The notes below the pieces were generated by a model. The model worked only from the letters and a program-made list of their open reading frames with translations, searched no databases and had not been told where the DNA came from. Positions 45,056 to 58,652 of a stretch of DNA of 64,000 bases are shown piece after piece (within the stretch, counting starts at the first letter, position 1; every line of letters starts with the position of its first letter). The stretch comes from Marilutibacter penaei (GTDB lineage: Bacteria > Pseudomonadota > Gammaproteobacteria > Xanthomonadales > Xanthomonadaceae). The stretch lies in assembly GCF_014145395.1 (NCBI RefSeq), contig NZ_JACHTE010000002.1, forward strand, positions 248,001 through 312,000. Reading direction: 5' to 3'. Both the position numbers and the translations under genes were made by a program.

Positions 45056-45083
45056 ATTGTAGCGGGGCCGGTCGGCGTCGCAA
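45056..45083 (-). promoter_or_regulatory. Sigma70-type promoter of pilH
   Basis: Minus strand: TTGCGA at 45083-45078, 16-bp spacer, TACAAT at 45061-45056, then 25 nt to the ATG at 45030. Four and five of six bases match the consensus hexamers. Confidence 0.5.
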
Positions 45084-45113
45084 GCGTGGCCGGCGACTGC
45101 GCCGGGGCGACAC

Positions 45114-46103
45114 CTAGAACGTGACGAGCGTCCGCCCGAACGATCCGCCAGACAGCATCGTGCGGAACACGTCCGGGAGCCCTTCCAGGGTGACTTCGCG
45201 TGTGCAGATGCGGTCCAGATGGCGGGGTTTCCAGTCGCTGGCCAGGTGTTGCCAGACCGCTTCGCGGATGTCGCGGGCCGTGCCGGCCGAAGCCACTCCG
45301 AGCAGGGAGACGCCGCGAATGATGAAGGGCATGACGGTCGCATCCAGTGCGTGCGAGGCCGCCAGTCCGGCGCTGGCGACGTTGCCGTAAGGCGCCGTCT
45401 GCGCGAGCAGGCTGGAGAGCATCGCCCCGCCGACATTGTCCAGACCGCCGCCGAAACGCACGGACTCCATCGGGCGTGAGGTCGACAGTGCGTCGCGCCC
45501 GAGTACCTCGCTGGCACCGATGGACGTGAGGTAGTCCGCCTGCTCGGCCTTGCCGCTGATCGCGTGCACCTCGAACCCCGCGCGGCTGAAGATGTCCAGC
45601 GCCAGCGAACCGACGCCACCGGTCGCGCCGGTGACGGCCAACGGGCCAAGATCGGGCGACTGCCGGTTCTCGACCATGCGCAGCAGAGCGAGCGCGGCGG
45701 TGAAGCCCGCGGTGCCGAGGACCATGCTTTCGCGCAGGCTCAGCCCCGAAGGCAGTGGGATCACCCACTTCGCCTCCAGGCGCGCGTACTCGGCATAGCC
45801 ACCGTCCCGGGTCTCGCTCAGGCCGCAGCCGGTGACCAGCACCGCATCGCCTTCCTTGAACGCCGCATCGGTCGACGCGACGACGTGGCCCGCGACGTCG
45901 ATCCCACCCACCAGCGGGAAACGGCGCAGGATCTTACCCTCCCCGGTGCCCGCCAGCGCGTCCTTGAAGTTGACCGAGGAGTACGCCGTCCGGATCACCA
46001 CCTCGCCGGGCGCCAGATCGTCCAGCGAGATCGACTCGATGCCACTGCGGTAGACCGCGTCGTCGTTATGGATGCGGAAGGCCTGGAACTGCGTGGACGT
46101 CAT
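45114..46103 (-). CDS. YhdH/AcuI-type NADPH-dependent acrylyl-CoA/quinone reductase
   Basis: 329 aa zinc-free medium-chain reductase. Family features: YSSVNFKDALAGTGEGKI at about 41-58, GGIDVAGHV, TGCGLSETRDGGYAEYARL, and the nucleotide site VTGATGGVGSLALDIFSRAGF with SGK at the end of the next strand, as expected for NADPH. E. coli AcuI reduces acrylyl-CoA to propionyl-CoA. ATG 46103. It follows the small lipoprotein gene at 90 bp. Substrate inferred from family. Confidence 0.9.
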   Translation of the reverse strand: MTSTQFQAFRIHNDDAVYRSGIESISLDDLAPGEVVIRTAYSSVNFKDALAGTGEGKILRRFPLVGGIDVAGHVVASTDAAFKEGDAVLVTGCGLSETRDGGYAEYARLEAKWVIPLPSGLSLRESMVLGTAGFTAALALLRMVENRQSPDLGPLAVTGATGGVGSLALDIFSRAGFEVHAISGKAEQADYLTSIGASEVLGRDALSTSRPMESVRFGGGLDNVGGAMLSSLLAQTAPYGNVASAGLAASHALDATVMPFIIRGVSLLGVASAGTARDIREAVWQHLASDWKPRHLDRICTREVTLEGLPDVFRTMLSGGSFGRTLVTF

Positions 46104-46192
46104 GCCGGGGTCCTGTCGTGCACGGGACCCTCATTCTGGCCGCTGCGTCCCCGCGGTGGAAGTGCGACGCCGGCCGGGTCGCCCATGGGCCG

Positions 46193-46366
46193 TCAGTCGT
46201 CGAGGATCTCGACCATGGTGCCGACCCCGGCGCCGATCATCATGCCGCTGCCGGTATGTCCCGACATGGAACCGATGCCGCCACCGATGCTCGCGCCCGC
46301 CATGGTCGCGCATGCGGTGAGCGACAACAGGGCGATGATGGGCAGCAACCTGAACTTCCTGGACAT
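46193..46366 (-). CDS. Small glycine-zipper lipoprotein
   Basis: 57 aa. The signal peptide ends with the lipobox LLSLTACAT (Cys about 19). The mature part is a glycine-zipper segment (GASIGGGIGSMSGHTGSGM, then MIGAGVGTM), which in other small lipoproteins inserts into membranes or oligomerises. A strong ribosome-binding site (GGGAGGTG) precedes ATG 46366. It starts 23 nt after the stop of the exported protein encoded upstream, so the two are likely co-transcribed. Function unknown. Confidence 0.75.
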   Translation of the reverse strand: MSRKFRLLPIIALLSLTACATMAGASIGGGIGSMSGHTGSGMMIGAGVGTMVEILDD

Positions 46367-46389
46367 GGAACACCTCCCGCGAATGCGCA

Positions 46390-46782
46390 TCAATGGGCCG
46401 TCGGATTGCCTGCACGCACGACATCGAGCCAGATCACGCCCATCACCGGCACGTCATGGCGCTCCGGGTTCGCCTGGTACCAGCGCGTCACCCGATCGGA
46501 CAGCTGGTCGAGCGACAGGTTCGCCACGGCCTGGCGGGTACGTTCGCTGGCGGGGGAGACCGCCTGCGATCGTCGCTGGGCGTAGGCGACCTCCATCGCG
46601 ATCATGTTGCCGGCGCCGATCAGGAAGGCCTTGCGGATCTCGGGGGACGAGGCCAGCCACATGTCGCCATCGACGACCGCGTCGCGCGCGCTGGTGGCCT
46701 CCTGGGCGTTGGCAAGGGGTGCAGCGAAGGTCAATCCGCAGGCCAGGCACAGGCCTGCCAGGGTCAGCGTGATTCGGCTCAT
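46390..46782 (-). CDS. Exported protein of unknown function
   Basis: 130 aa with a cleavable signal peptide (MSRITLTLAGLCLACGLTFA...ANA, about 26 residues). The mature domain is helical: DMWLASSPEIRKAFLIGAGN, MIAMEVAYAQRR, then LSLDQLSDRVTRWYQANPER and DVPVMGVIWLDVV. No catalytic motif is visible. I do not recognise a named domain. It is probably the first gene of a two-gene unit with the glycine-zipper lipoprotein. A short AGAGGCAG purine stretch precedes ATG 46782. Confidence 0.7.
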   Translation of the reverse strand: MSRITLTLAGLCLACGLTFAAPLANAQEATSARDAVVDGDMWLASSPEIRKAFLIGAGNMIAMEVAYAQRRSQAVSPASERTRQAVANLSLDQLSDRVTRWYQANPERHDVPVMGVIWLDVVRAGNPTAH

Positions 46783-46952
46783 CCTGCCTCTCCTTCGATG
46801 TCGGGGTGCCGCTCCTGCAAAGCGACACGCACGGCGCCCGATGCAGTGATGACGCCGGTCATCGTCGCGCAGGCGTTGTTAGCGGGAGGCGAAGGCGCCC
46901 GGGCCGTTCGTGGCCGGGCGGGGCCATCGGGAGTGCCTTGCCGGGACCGTGC

Positions 46953-47546
46953 TCAACGCAGCGCGGCGCGCCGCTTGCCATCCAGCCACTTGTCCGCCTG
47001 CGCAGGCGTGTAGGCCCGCATCCAGGCCAGCATCGTCGGGATGTCGTCGCCATGCCAGAGGTCGGCACGCTGGTCCGGGTGGAGGAAGCGCTCTTCGACC
47101 ATGCGATCGATCATCGCGACCAGTGGCGAATAGAAGCCTTCGACATCGAGGAAGGCGCAGGGCTTCTGGCCGATCCCCAGCTGCCGCCAGGTGAGCATCT
47201 CGAACATCTCGTCGAGCGTGCCGAAGCCACCCGGGAGCGCGATGAAGCCATCGGCGATGTCGAACATCCGCGCCTTGCGTTCGTGCATGTTCGCGACCAC
47301 GTCCAGGCGGGTCAGGCCCTTGTGCGCGACTTCCCATTCGACGAGCTGCTGCGGGATGACCCCGATGACTTCGCCACCACCCTCGAGCACGGCGTCGGCG
47401 ACGATGCCCATCAGGCCGACGTTGCCGCCGCCGTACACCAGGCCGATGCCCTCGGCCGCCAGCCGGTGGCCCAGCGCCATCGCGCGCTCGGCGTAGGCCG
47501 GTCGCGAACCGGCGTTGGAACCGCAATAGACGCAGACGTTTCGCAT
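46953..47546 (-). CDS. LOG family protein (nucleoside monophosphate phosphoribohydrolase, TIGR00730)
   Basis: 197 aa Rossmann-fold protein of the LOG/YgdH lineage. The diagnostic motif PGGFGTLDEMFE is at about 105-116, with RK upstream (MHERKARM, 88-95) and the nucleotide-binding YGGGNVGLMG at 38-47. LOG enzymes cleave AMP-type nucleotides or cytokinin ribotides to free base and ribose-5-phosphate. In bacteria without plant association the role is nucleotide salvage. It lies after lpdA but behind a terminator hairpin, so it may be a separate unit. Confidence 0.9.
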   Translation of the reverse strand: MRNVCVYCGSNAGSRPAYAERAMALGHRLAAEGIGLVYGGGNVGLMGIVADAVLEGGGEVIGVIPQQLVEWEVAHKGLTRLDVVANMHERKARMFDIADGFIALPGGFGTLDEMFEMLTWRQLGIGQKPCAFLDVEGFYSPLVAMIDRMVEERFLHPDQRADLWHGDDIPTMLAWMRAYTPAQADKWLDGKRRAALR

Positions 47547-47579
47547 GGCGTTGTTCCCGGTCGAGGGTCAGAAACGCGA

Positions 47580-47603
47580 ACGGCCCGGTCAGTGCCGGGC
47601 CGT
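47580..47603 (-). terminator. Intrinsic terminator after lpdA
   Basis: Perfect 9-bp stem ACGGCCCGG / CCGGGCCGT with a 6-nt loop, 15 nt beyond the lpdA stop on the minus strand and followed there by the T-containing TTCGCGTTTCTG. Ends the sucA-sucB-lpdA operon. Confidence 0.7.
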
Positions 47604-47618
47604 CGCAGGTCGGGGCGG

Positions 47619-49073
<1,455 letters not shown>

Positions 49074-49121
49074 CTATGTCGGGTGCGGCAAGGCCCCGCC
49101 ACTCGGCGGGACAGGCGGGCA

Positions 49122-50330
49122 TTACATGCCCAGCAGCATGCGGTGCGGGTTCTCGAGCTGGTTCTTGATGTCGACCAGGAACAGCACCGCGTCCTTGCCG
49201 TCGATGATGCGGTGGTCGTAGCTCAGCGCGATGTACATCATCGGCGCGGCGACGACCTGGCCGTTTTCGACGATCGCGCGCTCCTTGATGGCGTGCATGC
49301 CGAGGATGGCCGACTGCGGCGGGTTGACGATCGGCGTCGACATCAGCGAACCGAAGGTGCCGCCATTGGTGATGGTGAAGGTGCCGCCCTGCAGGTCGTC
49401 CAGCGACAGCTTGCCGTCGCGGGCCTTGGTCGCGAACTCGGCGATGGCCTGCTCGACCTCGGCGAAGCCCATGCGCTCGACGTTGCGGAGCACCGGCGTG
49501 ACCAGGCCCTTGTCGGTCGAGACCGCGATCGAGATGTCGGCGTAGCCGTGGTAGATGATGTCGTCGCCGTCCACCGAGGCATTGACCGCCGGGTGGCGCG
49601 CGAGGGCGTTGGCGGCGGCCTTGGCGAAGAAGCTCATGAAGCCGAGCTTGATGCCGTGCTCCTTCTGGAACGCTTCGCCCAGCTGCTTGCGCATGGCCAT
49701 GACCTTGCCCAGGTTGACCTCGTTGAACGAGGTCAGCATCGCGATCGATTCCTTGGACTGCATCAGGCGCTCGGCGATGCGCTTGCGCATGCGCGTCATC
49801 GGCACGCGCTCTTCCGGTCGGGCACCGCCGGCCTGGCCGACGCCGCCGGCGCGGGCGTAGTTCAGCAGGTCCTCCTTGGTCACCGCGCCGCGACGGCCGG
49901 TGCCTTCCACGCCGGCCGGATCGATGCCCTGGCTGACGGCGGTGAAGCGCGCGCCCGGCGGCAGGTCGTCGGTCTTGCCGGCGGCCTTCGGCGCCTCGGC
50001 CTTCGGCTGCACCGGCTTCGTGTCGGCTTCCTGCTTGGCGGCTTCCTTCTCGGCACTCTTGCTCTGTGCCTTGGGCGCCTCCTCGGCGACGGCGCCTTCC
50101 TCGACGAGGCCGAGCACCTGGTCGCTGGTCACCGTATCGCCTTCGTTGAACTTGATGTCCTTCAACACGCCGTCGACGGGCGACGGCACTTCGAGCACGA
50201 CCTTGTCGGTTTCGAGGTCCACCAGGTTCTCGTCGCGCTTCACCGCGTCGCCGGGCTTCTTGTGCCAGGTGGCGATGGTGGCGTCGGAGACGGACTCGGG
50301 CAGGACGGGGACTTTGATCTCGGTGCTCAT
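49122..50330 (-). CDS. sucB: 2-oxoglutarate dehydrogenase E2, dihydrolipoyl succinyltransferase
   Basis: 402 aa. It has one N-terminal lipoyl domain with the lipoylated K43 ([16 protein letters not shown]). A Lys/Ala/Glu-rich flexible linker follows (about 80-125), then the E3-binding domain (about 130-160, [14 protein letters not shown]) and the catalytic domain ending in [15 protein letters not shown], whose His and Asp are the acyltransferase residues. It forms the 24-mer core of the complex. Start ATG 50330; the frame's upstream extension overlaps sucA and is not used. Confidence 0.96.
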   Translation of the reverse strand: MSTEIKVPVLPESVSDATIATWHKKPGDAVKRDENLVDLETDKVVLEVPSPVDGVLKDIKFNEGDTVTSDQVLGLVEEGAVAEEAPKAQSKSAEKEAAKQEADTKPVQPKAEAPKAAGKTDDLPPGARFTAVSQGIDPAGVEGTGRRGAVTKEDLLNYARAGGVGQAGGARPEERVPMTRMRKRIAERLMQSKESIAMLTSFNEVNLGKVMAMRKQLGEAFQKEHGIKLGFMSFFAKAAANALARHPAVNASVDGDDIIYHGYADISIAVSTDKGLVTPVLRNVERMGFAEVEQAIAEFATKARDGKLSLDDLQGGTFTITNGGTFGSLMSTPIVNPPQSAILGMHAIKERAIVENGQVVAAPMMYIALSYDHRIIDGKDAVLFLVDIKNQLENPHRMLLGM

Positions 50331-50385
50331 GGGCTGGGCATCCTGGAGGGCATGGAGGGCGAGGCGGAGGGCAGGCGGGCGCGGG

Positions 50386-53208
50386 TCATTCCGGACCGGC
50401 GTCGCCACCCAGCGGGTTGGTCAGGGCATCGGCGACGAGCCTGGACTGCTCGGCGACATGGTCGGCGTAGTGGCCGGCGGCCGGGGAAGGCGAGCGCGAC
50501 CGACCGGCATAGTGCAACACCTGCTTGCCTTGCAGGCAGAAGGTGAGGTGGTGGCGGATCTGGTACCAGGCGCCCTGGTTCTGCGGCTCTTCCTGGCACC
50601 AGACCACGTCGGTGGCCTTGGGGAAACGCGCCAGCTCGGCCGACAGCAGCTCGCGCGGGAACGGATAGAGCTGTTCGACGCGCACGATGGCGACATCGCC
50701 GAGGCCGTCCTTCTGCGCCTGCTCGAACAGGTCGTAGTAGACCTTGCCGCCGCAGACGACGACCCGCTTGACCTTCTTCGGGTCGGCGGCATTGTCCGGG
50801 ATCAGCTGCTGGAAACTGCCGTCGGCCAGCTCGTCGAGGGTGGACACGGCCAGTTTGTGGCGGAGCAGCGACTTCGGCGTCATGACCACCAGCGGCTTGC
50901 GGGTGGTCATGCGCATCTGGCGGCGGATCATGTGGTATGCCTGCGCCGGCGTGGTCGGCGTGCAGACGATCATGTTGTCGAGCGCGCACAGCTGCAGGAA
51001 GCGCTCAAGTCGCGCGGAGCTGTGCTCCGGACCCTGGCCCTCGTAGCCATGCGGGAGGAACAGCGCGAGGCCGCACAGTCGGCCCCACTTCGCCTCGCCC
51101 GAACACAGGAACTGGTCGATGACCACCTGGGCGCCATTCGCGAAGTCGCCAAACTGCGCCTCCCAGATGTCCAGCGTCATCGGATCGGTCGTCGAGTAGC
51201 CGTACTCGAACGCCATCACCGCCTCCTCGCTGAGCAGCGAGTCGATGATGGTGACGTCGGAGGGGTTCTCGACCAGCCGTCGCAGCGGCAGCACGTACTC
51301 GTCGGTGCTCTGCTCGTGCAGGATCGCGTGGCGGTGGAAGAAGGTGCCGCGGCCGCAATCCTGGCCGACCAGGCGCAGCTTGTAGCCTTCGTCGACGAGG
51401 GTGGCGTAGGCGAGGTTCTCGGCGAAGCCCCAGTCTCCTGAGAGGTCGCCGGCGGCCATCTTGCGACGGTCCTCGTAGATCTTCGCGACGCGGGGGTGCA
51501 GCTTCACCGAGTCGGGGATCTCGTTGATCATGTCGGCCAGCTCGCGCAGTTTCCCGCCGTCGAAGGTGGTGTCGACCGGATCGCTCAGGCGCCCCTTCAG
51601 GAAGGTCGGCCAATCGATGGTGAACTCGTCGGACTGGGTCTCGGCCAGTTCGGTGGTCACTTCCCCCGCGTCGAGACGGTCGCGATACGCGTCGACCAGC
51701 CCCTGGGCCTCGTCGGCGGTCAGGGTGCCCTCGGCCACCAGCCGCTCCGCGTACATCGCGCGCGGGGTCGGGTGCTTGCGGATCTTCTGGTACATCAGCG
51801 GCTGCGTCGCCGCCGGCTCGTCGGCTTCGTTGTGGCCGTGGCGGCGGTAGCAGACGAGGTCGATCACCACGTCCTTGCCGAAGGCGTTGCGGAAGTCCAG
51901 CGCCAGCTCGGCGCAGAACACCACGGCCTCCGGGTCATCGCCGTTCACGTGGAATACCGGCGCGCCGACCATCTTGGCGACGTCGGTGCAGTACAGCGTC
52001 GAGCGCGCGTCCTGGCGCTCGCTGGTGGTGAAACCCACCTGGTTGTTGATGACGACATGGACCGTGCCGCCGACCGCGAAACCGCGGGCCTGCGACATCT
52101 GGAACAGCTCCATCACCACGCCCTGGCCGGCGAACGCGGCGTCGCCGTGCATGATGACCGGCAGCACCTGCGCGCGGCCCTTGTCGCCGCGGCGGACCTG
52201 GCGCGAACGCACGCTGCCGGCCACCACCGGGTCGACGATCTCCAGGTGCGACGGGTTGAAGGCCAGCGCCAGGTGGACCGGACCGCCCGGGGTGACCACG
52301 TCGGCCGAGAAGCCCATGTGGTACTTCACGTCGCCGGTGTGCGCACGGTCGTCCTGCGGGTGCTCGAACTTGCCCTCGAACTCGTCGAACAGCTGGCGTG
52401 GCGGCTTGCCGAGCGTGTTGACCAGCACGTTGAGGCGGCCGCGGTGGGCCATGCCCATGATCACGTCCTGCACGCCCTCGCTGCCGGCGCGGCGGATCAG
52501 GGTGTCCATCAGCGGGATCAGGCTGTCGCCGCCTTCGAGCGAGAAGCGCTTCTGGCCGACGTATTTGGTGCCGAGGTAGCGCTCCAGGCCTTCGGCCGCG
52601 GTCAGGCGCTCCAGGATGCGCTTCTTGTCGTCGGCGCTGCGACCGAACTTGCCGGCCGCCTGTTCCAGTCGCTGGTACAGCCAGCGGCGCTGCTCGGCAT
52701 CCGAAATGTGCATGAACTCGGCGCCGATCGGGCCGGTATACGTGGCCTTCAGCAGGTCGAGGAGCGGCCCGAGCTTCATCCGCTCCTTGCCGGCGACGCC
52801 ACCGGTGCTGAATTCGGACGAGAAGTCGCTCCTGCTCAGGCGGTGGAACGGCAGGTCGAGGTCCGGCGCGTCGGGCTTCTCGGTGAGGCCCAGCGGGTCG
52901 ATGTCCGCGCCCAGGTGGCCACGCGAACGGTAGGCCGTGATCAGGCGGCCGACCGAACGCTCGCGCTCGTCGCCCGAACCGGGCGCGCCGGCCTTGCCGG
53001 ACTGGCGGGCGGCTTCCGCGATGCTGTCAAGCACCGCCGAATGCGGCAGGTCGCCGGCCTCGCGCCCCTTGAAGCCATCGAAATAGGCTTTCCATTTCGC
53101 CCCGACGCTGTCGGGATCGACGAGGTACTGCTCGTACAGGTCTTCGATGTAGGCGGCGTTGGCGCCGAGCTGCGACGACTGGGCAAACTGCTTCAGGAGG
53201 CTGTCCAC
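50386..53208 (-). CDS. sucA: 2-oxoglutarate dehydrogenase E1
   Basis: 940 aa thiamine-diphosphate enzyme that decarboxylates 2-oxoglutarate and succinylates the lipoyl group on SucB (TCA cycle). It has the E1 N-terminal tail [19 protein letters not shown], the IGAEFMHI segment, [12 protein letters not shown], and the ThDP/Mg region [10 protein letters not shown]...[16 protein letters not shown]. The C-terminal pyrimidine domain has [20 protein letters not shown]. The start is a GTG at 53208 without an obvious ribosome-binding site. A consensus TATAAT lies 83 nt upstream. First gene of sucA-sucB-lpdA. Confidence 0.97.
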   Translation of the reverse strand: MDSLLKQFAQSSQLGANAAYIEDLYEQYLVDPDSVGAKWKAYFDGFKGREAGDLPHSAVLDSIAEAARQSGKAGAPGSGDERERSVGRLITAYRSRGHLGADIDPLGLTEKPDAPDLDLPFHRLSRSDFSSEFSTGGVAGKERMKLGPLLDLLKATYTGPIGAEFMHISDAEQRRWLYQRLEQAAGKFGRSADDKKRILERLTAAEGLERYLGTKYVGQKRFSLEGGDSLIPLMDTLIRRAGSEGVQDVIMGMAHRGRLNVLVNTLGKPPRQLFDEFEGKFEHPQDDRAHTGDVKYHMGFSADVVTPGGPVHLALAFNPSHLEIVDPVVAGSVRSRQVRRGDKGRAQVLPVIMHGDAAFAGQGVVMELFQMSQARGFAVGGTVHVVINNQVGFTTSERQDARSTLYCTDVAKMVGAPVFHVNGDDPEAVVFCAELALDFRNAFGKDVVIDLVCYRRHGHNEADEPAATQPLMYQKIRKHPTPRAMYAERLVAEGTLTADEAQGLVDAYRDRLDAGEVTTELAETQSDEFTIDWPTFLKGRLSDPVDTTFDGGKLRELADMINEIPDSVKLHPRVAKIYEDRRKMAAGDLSGDWGFAENLAYATLVDEGYKLRLVGQDCGRGTFFHRHAILHEQSTDEYVLPLRRLVENPSDVTIIDSLLSEEAVMAFEYGYSTTDPMTLDIWEAQFGDFANGAQVVIDQFLCSGEAKWGRLCGLALFLPHGYEGQGPEHSSARLERFLQLCALDNMIVCTPTTPAQAYHMIRRQMRMTTRKPLVVMTPKSLLRHKLAVSTLDELADGSFQQLIPDNAADPKKVKRVVVCGGKVYYDLFEQAQKDGLGDVAIVRVEQLYPFPRELLSAELARFPKATDVVWCQEEPQNQGAWYQIRHHLTFCLQGKQVLHYAGRSRSPSPAAGHYADHVAEQSRLVADALTNPLGGDAGPE

Positions 53209-53290
53209 GATGGCATCGGGAAACTCAGGGGAAGGGAGGTTGGCCCCGACCGGGGTGCGCCAGGCGCATTAACAGGGGCCAAGACACGGA

Positions 53291-53296
53291 ATTATA
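53291..53296 (-). promoter_or_regulatory. Consensus -10 element of the sucA operon
   Basis: Minus strand TATAAT, a perfect -10 hexamer and conspicuous in this G+C-rich DNA, 82 nt upstream of the sucA GTG. No recognisable -35 at 16-18 bp, which may point to activator dependence. Confidence 0.45.
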
Positions 53297-53372
53297 ACGT
53301 TACCGCGGGGGGCTTCGGCCACCATCTAAGGTCGAAGGGGGCGGCAATCCCGTCCGGCGGGTCAGGTGGGGC

Positions 53373-54284
53373 TCAGAGTCCAATGGCGCGGAACTCGCTG
53401 CACGGGCGGGCGCGCTCCCAAGTCTCCTGGAAACGGGCCCGCAGCTGGCGCATGCGCGGGGCGTCATCGAGCGCGGCTTCGCCCTCCAGCCGGTGGCCCA
53501 GGGGCCGCTCGAACCAGTCGCCGCGGTCGTTGAAGGCCAGCGCGCCGGCATAGGTCAGGTCCACCGGTTCCTCGATGACCCGGAACAGCACGCCGGAGGG
53601 GCGTCGCTGGGACAGGCCGATCAGGGGAGCGCGCGCCTGGCGTGGCGCGTATGCATCATGCAGCAGCACGCGCACTTCGCCGCCGCGCTTGAGCAGGTCG
53701 CGGGCCGCCTCGATGAAGGCAGGCTCATCCAGCAGGCCGGGGTCGAGTTCGCGGCTCTGGATCGCCAGCTCGCGTCCGGCGCGGAAGGCAAGCGCCTGCA
53801 TCGTCGCGCGGGCCGCATCGAAACGGTCAACCGTCGCGGGCCCGTCGAGGGAGCGGTGCATGGCCTGGTGGACGATGCCGGCCTCCTCGAAAACGGGACC
53901 GCGGGGCAGGAAGCCGTTACGGACATAGAACGGGATCGCGGACGCTTGCGCGTGCAGGGCCACCGAGGGCCAGCGATGCGCGCGCGCGCGATCGAGAAGT
54001 GCGGCCAGCATCGCGTCGCCGACGCCGCGACCACGCCATCCGGGCAGGACGGCCATGCGGCCGATGCGGCGCTCCGGGGTCAGGCGGCCGGTACCGATGG
54101 GGCCCCCGGCTGCGTCGCGGGCGAGGACGTGGTCGCACAGCGGGTCGGCGGCATCCCGCTCAAGGTCGGCGGGAACGCCCTGTTCGTGGACGAAGACGGC
54201 CTCGCGCACCTGCCGCAGGGCGCCGTGCGCGGCCGTGTAGTCGACCGTCTCGACGGTGAACGCGGGCGTCACTTGGACGTTCAC
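53373..54284 (-). CDS. GNAT acetyltransferase fused to an extra C-terminal domain
   Basis: 303 aa. Residues 1-145 are a GNAT acetyltransferase: FVHEQGVPADLERDAADP at 31-48, and the acetyl-CoA loop RGRGVG at 84-89 after RMAVLPGWRG, then the FYVRNGF motif. Residues 155-303 are a separate globular region beginning FDAARATMQALAFRAGRELA and containing VRVLLHDAY and PSGVLFRVIEEP. It resembles a conserved domain of unknown function often found with this GNAT type, but I cannot name it firmly. The start is GTG 54284, overlapping the roxA stop (GTGA), so expression is coupled to the ribosomal oxygenase. Substrate unknown. Confidence 0.8.
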   Translation of the reverse strand: MNVQVTPAFTVETVDYTAAHGALRQVREAVFVHEQGVPADLERDAADPLCDHVLARDAAGGPIGTGRLTPERRIGRMAVLPGWRGRGVGDAMLAALLDRARAHRWPSVALHAQASAIPFYVRNGFLPRGPVFEEAGIVHQAMHRSLDGPATVDRFDAARATMQALAFRAGRELAIQSRELDPGLLDEPAFIEAARDLLKRGGEVRVLLHDAYAPRQARAPLIGLSQRRPSGVLFRVIEEPVDLTYAGALAFNDRGDWFERPLGHRLEGEAALDDAPRMRQLRARFQETWERARPCSEFRAIGL

Positions 54285-55528
54285 CCGCCGAGGTCCCCGT
54301 CGCCCTCGTCGGTGTCGAGCACGTAGTGTCCGGCACGATAGAGGTCGAAGACGACGTCGCGGCCCGTCTGGGTGAGTGCGCGGTACGCTTCGCCGTCGAG
54401 CGCGGTGCCATTGGCGATACACGCGGCGTCGCTCGCGGGGAGCGGCAGGACCTGGCCGCTCGCGAACAGGCGCCCCTCGCGCCCCGACGAGCGCCACGCC
54501 ATCCGCGACCACGGGTGGCGGACCAGCCGCGCGCCCTGGTCGAGATCCCATTCGATCTCGATCCGCGAGCGTTCCGGCCCGGAGGGCATCACTTCGCCCG
54601 CGCTGCGGTACAGCGTGATGAAACGGCCGAACCAGTCGCCGAGGCGGTCCGGATCGTTCATGCGCAGCATGTTGAGCGCTTCGACCGCGCGGTTGATCGC
54701 TTCGACATCGATTTCCGCCGGGTCGGCAGGCGGTGCCAGGTCGGGATCGCGGTAGCGCAGGCGGTCGTCGGCCTCGGCGGCCAGGGTGTCGACGAAGTCG
54801 CCCAGCAACTCGGCGGCCGACGGCGCGCGCATCCCGACCGAGAAGGTCAGGCAGGCATCCTCGGCGACGCCGTGGTGGGGGACGCCGGGCGGCAGGTACA
54901 GCATGTCGCCGGGGCCCAGCAGCCAGTCGTGGGTCGGATTGAACTCGCGCAGCAGCTTCAGTTCGACATCGTTCCTGAAGTCGACGGGCGGCGAATCGGA
55001 CGCATCGATCTGCCAGCGACGATGGCCCTGCGCTTGCAGCAGGAACACGTCGTACTGGTCCACATGTGCGCCGACCGATCCGCCGGGCGCCGCAAAGGAC
55101 ACCATGATGTCGTCGATGCGCCAGCGCGGCAGGAACCGGAAGTGTTCGAGCAGTGCGGCGATGTCGGCATCCCACTTGTCCACGTCCTGGACCAGCAGGG
55201 TCCAGTCCTGGTGGGGCATGCCGGGAAACTCGTCTTCCTCGAAGGGCCCGGTACGCACGTGCCAGGCGTCGCGGGGGCGATCGTGGCTGATGATGCGGGC
55301 GAGCGCGGCTTCCTCGCAGGCCAGGCCGGCGAGGTCCTCGGGTTCGATTGGCGATACGAAGTCCGTGAACGCATTGCGGATGAGTAGCGGCCGCTTCTGC
55401 CAGTAGTCGCGAAGAAAATCGGCCGGGGCCATGCCCAGCGGCGGTTGCTGGCGACCGTCGACTTCGATCACGGGTGCGCCCTTTGCGGGCGCTGGGGGTC
55501 TGGTGCGGGCTTTGCGGGAAGCAGCCAC
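54281..55528 (-). CDS. roxA: 50S ribosomal protein uL16 arginine 3-hydroxylase (RoxA/YcfD, JmjC-type cupin)
   Basis: About 415 aa 2-oxoglutarate/Fe(II) dioxygenase. The N-terminal JmjC-like cupin includes FLRDYWQKRPLLIRNAF and the iron ligands H155 and D157 in GAHVDQYDVFLLQ plus a His in PPGVPHHG (218 or 219). A dimerisation helix region and a C-terminal winged-helix domain follow, as in E. coli YcfD, which hydroxylates Arg81 of uL16. The start is uncertain: GTG 55528 (used here), GTG 55471 or TTG 55579; none has a good ribosome-binding site. The gene is followed by the overlapping GNAT gene. Confidence 0.9.
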   Translation of the reverse strand: MAASRKARTRPPAPAKGAPVIEVDGRQQPPLGMAPADFLRDYWQKRPLLIRNAFTDFVSPIEPEDLAGLACEEAALARIISHDRPRDAWHVRTGPFEEDEFPGMPHQDWTLLVQDVDKWDADIAALLEHFRFLPRWRIDDIMVSFAAPGGSVGAHVDQYDVFLLQAQGHRRWQIDASDSPPVDFRNDVELKLLREFNPTHDWLLGPGDMLYLPPGVPHHGVAEDACLTFSVGMRAPSAAELLGDFVDTLAAEADDRLRYRDPDLAPPADPAEIDVEAINRAVEALNMLRMNDPDRLGDWFGRFITLYRSAGEVMPSGPERSRIEIEWDLDQGARLVRHPWSRMAWRSSGREGRLFASGQVLPLPASDAACIANGTALDGEAYRALTQTGRDVVFDLYRAGHYVLDTDEGDGDLGG

Positions 55529-55602
55529 GGGTTCACGCCGGTTGGGACAGGCAGGGCATTCTCGCCCCTGGCGGGGCAAGGGCGGGTGACGGGCCGTCGG
55601 GG

Positions 55603-58513
<2,911 letters not shown>

Positions 58514-58531
58514 TCGCGGAACGGCCTGCCG

Positions 58532-58540
58532 TGCGACAAT
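58532..58540 (+). promoter_or_regulatory. Extended -10 element of tRNA-Ser
   Basis: TGCGACAAT (TGn plus GACAAT) ending 9 nt before the tRNA 5' end, in the 36-nt space after fumC. No clear -35. Confidence 0.4.
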
Positions 58541-58549
58541 GGCCGCCAA

Positions 58550-58639
58550 GGAAGTGTGGCCGAGCGGTTGAAGGCACCGGTCTTGAAAACCGGCAACGGG
58601 TCATTCCGTTCGTGGGTTCGAATCCCACCGCTTCCGCCA
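58550..58639 (+). tRNA. tRNA-Ser (anticodon UGA)
   Basis: 90-nt class II tRNA. Acceptor stem GGAAGTG (58550-58556) pairs with CGCTTCC (58629-58635), then discriminator G and encoded CCA (58637-58639). The anticodon stem CCGGT/ACCGG encloses loop CTTGAAA, giving anticodon TGA, which reads UCA/UCG serine codons. A long variable arm and the T-loop GGTTCGAATCC are present, both typical of tRNA-Ser. Found by eye from cloverleaf pairing. Confidence 0.95.
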
Positions 58640-58652
58640 CCTTCCCGGGGCG

